A stretch of 64,000 bases of DNA from Nyssa sinensis (Eukaryota; Streptophyta; Magnoliopsida; Cornales; Nyssaceae): positions 9,967,506 to 10,031,505 of the forward strand of contig CM018052.1 in the NCBI GenBank assembly GCA_008638375.1. Reading direction: 5' to 3'. This document shows, piece by piece, positions 58,881-64,000 of this stretch. The position numbers and the translations under genes were made by a program. The first letter of the stretch is position 1; every line of letters begins with the position of its first letter. The notes beneath the pieces are model-generated. The model had not been told where the DNA came from. It saw only the letters and a list, made by a program, of their open reading frames with translations, and made no database searches.

Positions 58881-59985
58881 AATTGTGCGTAAGCACCAAG
58901 TAATGATATTGGGATTCCTTTGGGACTCAATTGACATGAAGAATGCCCGGTAGCAAGATCTGATCCCCCAGACATGAGATCTCTACTAGAAGTAAAACTG
59001 AAATCTGGTTCGAAATAGATTTCCACCTAATCAAAGTGAAAAGATGACAATGTTTTTAGAAATGGTAGCAGGTTTTTAAACCCCCGTTTATCTAAAACGG
59101 GTTTTTATATAACCCCATTTTTAAAGAAGTAGAAGTTTGCATCCTCCTATTTTCATGGAAAAGATTTCATGCATTCTGTTTACAAGTAAATGTTTCAAAC
59201 ATCCATGGCCACTAAATGGTCACCCTGTATGTATTACAAGCTTCAACTACATATTTAATGCCTCACTCGAATGCTTTTAAATGCTTCATGTTACAAGTTC
59301 TTTGAAGTTCCTTGTACTTGCATACATGAAATATCTGTTTTACTCGAATGCTTTAAATGCTTCGTGTTACATGTTTTGAAGCTTCCTATACTCTGTATCT
59401 GAAGTATATGTACAATTGGTAGTGTATGTTATATGAAGTATCTCTTAAACTAACCCACTATTAGTTGAAAACCCATAACAAGGTGCTGAAATTACTCACT
59501 GGGCTTGTTGAAGCTCATCCCATTCCCCAAACATTTTTTAGGTGATGACGATGGATGGGAGCCTTGCCCAATTTGAGGATTGGTGATTGGCAGCTCCTTT
59601 TTGATCAAGGGATTTGGAAGTATTAGGACTGATAGTTGGTCAATTTTGTTGTAGCAATTTTGAATGATTATGTACTTAAGCCCCGAGGGGCAATCGGATA
59701 TGTAATATGTAAAACTTTAAAAATTTTAGTATGCTCTGAATGTATGTTAATTGTTTACCACTTCGAAGAAGAAGAAGAAGCGACAGTACTGGGCGAGTGT
59801 GCGGAATGCAAAAGAAAAAAAAAAGTTTTTCACGCTTCCGCAATTTACCAATCTTGGCCCCACATCGCACTGCCGTCCTACGCTGTTGCTCTCGTGAAGC
59901 CTCACCCAACAGCCCCCAGGCTGAAGGGTGCGCGAGTTGCGATTCGGGCAGGTTTCGGGCCGTAACACATAATTTGTTCGAATGA

Positions 59986-61229
59986 GCATAGTTTATTCAA
60001 ATGAATAAGAAATGAATATCAAATGAGCACAACTCTAAGGTTACAGCTCTTCATTTGATACAGAGCTTTCGAACAAATGAAAACGAATGAGAACGAACTT
60101 CTCTATTATTCGTTCAAACGAGCAACAGAGAGTTTCTCATTCTTGCTTGTCTTGTGAATTGAATTTTTTCCTCAAGTATTTTAAAGATTCATTTTGGAAA
60201 AATTGGTTCATAACCACAAGTCAATCACATATATGATGTTATGATAAAAAGTATATGCAGTGTACGCATGATGTGAATGTGTAAGATCAAAATCAAATAT
60301 AAAAGACCAATATATCTTTCGAGAATCAAGTCGACCGGTAATGATGCACGGTAATGTCTCTTGGATGAACTTGGAGAATAACGGGCATTGAGGTACTCAC
60401 TCGGAGGACTTATGTAAGGATTACACAAAAATCATATTTTATAAAACCGGATTAGCTAATTACAACCCCATGGTCATAACAAACTCCCCATTTGGCAATT
60501 TGTGATAAAATTGTGAGAAAAAGTATAAGAATACAATACCAAGATCTATAATCCCCAAAGAGCCAGATAGAAGGAAATTATATATTTTGACTCAGTATCC
60601 TATACTATAGATATCACTTAGTACTGCTCAACAATAGACAAACTTGTTTCCTGCACAAAAAACACAACTATACCATATGAGATCACATCAATAAAGATAT
60701 ATCGAATAAATCCAATGAGATTACACAAATAGACGAGTATCAATGTAAAACATGGTACAGTAAACATAGTAACCATATGCAGCTAAACATAGTGACTCTA
60801 AGCTATCTCATATATATGCCAAAAAAAAATATATATATATATATATATTACTACCCCTCAATATATGCTCAATACAAATCATCTAATCTCCCCCTCTGTA
60901 AAACTCCCCCTATGCAACACCATCTCCCCCTTTTTGTCACAATGAAAAATAAGGTAACAATAAAAGGAATATCATAACAAAGTAAAATATAACAAAACAG
61001 GCATGTATAGTAAGATAACAGACTAATGAAAGTAATGATCATAGACACAAAAGAGAAATATCAAATATATTATAGAAATAACAAGAGTCTATCATCAATC
61101 TCAACAAGATAAACAAGAATCATAAAGAGAAACTATTAAAACACGCAAGTACATGTAGTTGATGAGCAAAAAAATACAGGTAAAAACCTCACTACAATAG
61201 CACTCATCACTCATGTAACCAACTACAAG
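59986..61229. other. AT-rich DNA with C-rich CTCCCCCT motifs
   Basis: Several TTCGAAC/ATTCGTTC-type words (59973-60125). Three CTCCCCCT motifs at about 60889, 60905 and 60924; on the minus strand they read AGGGGGAG after GTGACAAAAAGGGGG, as in polypurine-like parts of some Copia elements. (TA)n at about 60830-60848. No gene. Confidence 0.45.
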
Positions 61230-62450
61230 TTACATCATTGATCATCTGCAGGTGGAGGATGAGGAGGAAAGACACAAGCAAAAGCCTCTGTCAATCCCTC
61301 TAGAGCTCCTCAAAAGTAGTTAGTCTCCTCTATCATCGGGATAAAATAGTTTAAGCGTAGCCAAAGATAATGCTGCTCTAACTTGTGATCAATATCGATA
61401 ATGGTCTGATCGTGATGAAGTTATAATTGCTCCTCTGGCTCATCTCTAGTAATCGGCTGACCAACAAAAGAAGAAGAAGTTCACGACAATGTATGAAAGT
61501 CTGCACCCAAGAGGGTACGAAACTGCAGTGGAGTCCTGTCAACTAGGAAGTCCTCAATATGTATCTACCTTCTGGACTATCACTGCGGAGCCTGTGCCAG
61601 TGGCTACTGCTGCTCTGGTAGTTGTGCTTCCTCATGCTCGTCATCTACATTGTCCTCATTATGAGAAGCGATAACATGTCCTCATGACCTAGCTAGGGTC
61701 CGACGTGTAAACGAACTAGGTGGGAGGATAAACATATCAGCAGTGTAAAAAAAAACCTGTTATACAACATAGATCCTAGTGATTAGGCTTCCAAATGGCA
61801 AAGACGTAGTGTGTCTAGCACCAATGGTGGAGGAATCAATGACTCAAAGAATATACGATGAAGCATCGAAAGGAATGGCAACACCGAGTGCATACATAAG
61901 TGTAGCATGGAAGAGAGTCAGCGTATTCGTGTAGATGACTAGATGCAACACATTATACACGATGAGGTTAAGGATACGATAACCTTCGTGTAAATAACCA
62001 TGCTTTAGAGTGACACCCCTTGTAGTGAAGACAATCAAACTGTCAACATGGAAAGTGGAAAAAATAAGACCTATAGACGGTAATGCAACACCTTGAGGGA
62101 ATAGGAAGCCAGGCTACTCGACTCAAGGAAGACCAAGAGTCTCATCAATCATGGCAGCGGTGAGAGAGAAAGGAACACCGTGTACTGTCATCGGGTATGC
62201 TCTCTAGGCATGACGAGAATCGAGGTTCGAGTAAAAATCTCGAACTAGGGTTTCATTGGCGAGACCCGTGGCTGATAAGAGAGGTAGCCAACCAAGTGAG
62301 TCAAATAACATGTAAGCTAAAGTCTCACGGACGTCATCGATGGTGCATACCCTCTCTACAAGGACTGGTTGGGACAGGACAATCCTTGCCCTAACTTGAG
62401 CTACCTAGGTCAGAAAATGAACTAAGACCCTAGGTGCCACTCCTAGGCAG
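61230..62450 (-). pseudogene. Putative plant transposon protein, decayed
   Basis: A minus-strand frame from about 62440 reads VRETLAYMLFDSLGWLPLL, ANETLVRDFYSNL, MTVHGVPFSLTAAMIDETLG, GYRILNLIVYNVL and ALGVAIPFDASSYIL, with stops at about 62207, 62122, 62116 and 61843. The order GWLP..LVREFY.NL..V.G..V.FT...I...LGLP..LNLIVYN fits the plant 'putative plant transposon protein' domain (PF20167), usually carried by retroelements. The acidic, Gln-rich tail follows with frameshifts to about 61230. Function unknown. Confidence 0.6.
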
Positions 62451-64000
62451 ATGACATATAGAAAATATCGATGCTCAATAGGAACCGTCTTAGATAACAT
62501 GACCACATAATATATATCAAAAGATAGAATGTAGGATGACCCTAAGATGGTACTATGTTAAATGTACTAAACTATAGTTCACACTGATCCTAAGTCTAAA
62601 TGAAAAATCAAATAAACCAAAGGAAAGTAAGAAATGAACTCGAGGACTTACTGCAACAATGAACGGATGGAATCGTAAAATGACTAGTGAAAATGAATCC
62701 CTCGATGAGTAGAACACAGTAACCAGAACAGAATCTAAGAATGATGAACTTGGAGATCAAAATGTTGCAAGACTTGAGAGGATTTTGGGAGAAAATCAAT
62801 GAATTTTGAGAACTAATCACGGTTTCTCACGTGTTTTGAATTGAACAATGTTCATTTGAACGAACACCAGAACCTGTTCTTCTCTAAAAAAAAAAAATCG
62901 AGTGTCCTGCTCTGTTTGAAAGTCATGTGCACATTTCAATAATAAAACAGGGGAAAATTGGAGTTTTTCATGAAAACACTATTTTGAGCTACAAACTCTA
63001 AGATAAACTCAATTGTCTTCAAAGATAAAAATAATCCCAATGATTTTGAGTTGAAATCTGTGTTTAAAGAACATTTTAAGTAAATTTGAGAGATAAAAAT
63101 GTGTTCTAAATAACATCAATACATTCAAATGATCCTAAAACACTAAAATAAAAACAATCTCACTCCCTACTCAATTAATCATGATAACTAGACATATCCA
63201 TTAATTTCAACCATGAAATGTTCTTTGTCTCAAGGTTGACTTTCTATGCTATTAAATAATTTTCATATCAATAAGAGAAAATAACCATAGTCAACCAACC
63301 TAGGAAATCTTTTACCTCTTCCAATCAAAAACTCTACAACCCATATTCTTTATATCAATATGTTTCCTTTTCCTTAGTGGTGAGAATTGTCTACATCTAC
63401 CTTATTCCAATGATTATCGCATATGTTGGATCTTAGAAGCTTTCTAAATGGACTTAGACATTATCTCCTCTTTGAAAAATTAGACGATGATTCTCTGTGA
63501 ATCAAGTTTTGGCATCAAGGTCAATGAACAAAGAGCGCAAAGTATGCTTGATCAAGTGTTCATACATGACCTAAAATAATCATCTATGAAATTTTGTGCT
63601 TTAAGTGTAATGAACTGAGAGCGCAAAGTTTGCTTGCTCAAGTATTTATTTGTGACCAAATGCCATTGTCAAGTTAGCAGAACCTTAGATTTCATTGTGC
63701 AATTGCCTTCACAATGATCAAGGAAGCCACGAATAGTCCAAAGAAAGTATTTTGATCTTTTGTGTGGTTGTTGACATTTGTGAAATTAGTTGTCACCACT
63801 TAGAGATGGTTGTCCTCTATCAATGAGGACATATGTGAAGTAGACTATGCTTGGATTTGAGTTCCATGTAGATTTCCATTTAGGGATTTCTCATTTTTTC
63901 TTGAGAAATCTATAAGCAGTTTTGTTAGCATGGTCATAACCTATTAACAAATTGATATGGGCATACTTTAGTTTTGATCATTGCAATTGGATTAGTAGTG
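62451..64000. other. AT-rich DNA, no gene recognised
   Basis: Probable upstream or leader part of the decayed element. Holds GTTCATTTGAACGAAC at about 62850 and an imperfect direct repeat of ~48 bp (63523-63570 and 63610-63657). I see no protein domain. Confidence 0.45.

Larger units (their letters stand above)
55480..59967 (+). mobile_element. Solo LTR E (4488 bp)
   Basis: Starts TGTAATACCCCGACC and ends TTTCGGGCCGTAACA; target copies CATCA (55475-55479) and CATAA (59968-59972), one mismatch. Shares general architecture with C and D. Contains (TA)n/(CA)n at about 55864-55907, GA tracts at 56040-56120, a tandem repeat zone at 58600-58880 and an ACTCGAATGCTTTTAAATGC duplication at about 59265-59360. 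No PBS or internal region; the frames at 57631-57990 and 59636-59965 have no known domain. Confidence 0.85.
55461..59985. repeat. 13-bp inverted repeat flanking solo LTR E
   Basis: TCATTCGAACAAA (55461-55473) and its exact reverse complement TTTGTTCGAATGA (59973-59985) bracket the insertion. Without E they would be separated by only about six bases. Confidence 0.85.

Noticed and set aside
59636..59965. 109-codon frame with a CXXC-like ECAEC stretch
   Set aside because: Lies at the end of solo LTR E across a GAA repeat; no family match and no matching frame in other LTRs.

Overview
This window reads as plant nuclear DNA, most likely from a eudicot: AT-rich, no bacterial-style gene packing, Ty3 and Copia retrotransposons stacked inside one another, AT/GA/CA microsatellites, and one intact intronless gene of a plant-typical secreted flavoenzyme family (berberine bridge enzyme-like, BBE-like). 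I cannot name the species. Apart from that gene, almost all recognisable content is transposable-element DNA, most of it broken.

Layout. 1-1595 is AT-rich flank, possibly the tail of another LTR. 1596-22691 is a four-level nest: a small-LTR retroelement (LTR 22309-22691, minus) was hit by element A (minus; LTR 4906-5739 plus 19915-22015, internal 1596-4905); A's LTR was hit by element B (plus, 5740-19909); B's 5' LTR was hit by element C (minus, 6016-9755, a solo LTR). A and B have ~3 kb LTRs, a methionine-initiator-type primer site and an internal region reduced to a gag scrap with a zinc knuckle, without pol. They look like a LARD-type non-autonomous family derived from Ty3 chromoviruses. 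22692-31314 is a gene-bearing interval with the BBE-like gene at 24962-26548 and a LINE fragment. 31315-36843 is a Ty3 gag-protease wreck (minus) split by a deleted Copia element (31833-35155).

38288-53992 is an almost complete Ty3 element of the Tat/Retand type on the minus strand: identical-length 684-bp LTRs, a perfect 5-bp target duplication, gag-PR-RT-RH-aRH-INT, and an antisense ORF with an intron near its 3' LTR. A 3792-bp solo LTR (D) sits inside its RNase H region. Between integrase and the antisense ORF lies a striking array of ~26-34-bp units, each able to fold into a hairpin whose stem changes in a compensated way between unit types. 55480-59967 is a 4488-bp solo LTR (E). The remaining 4 kb carries a decayed plant transposon protein and AT-rich sequence.

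How it works together: there is no operon-like cooperation. The window records successive insertions, solo-LTR formation and decay by C-to-T type changes. The two least expected signals are the covarying hairpin array (43050-43706) and tRNA-like A-box/B-box modules that occur, always antisense, inside every long LTR here. All alignments and counts were done by eye.
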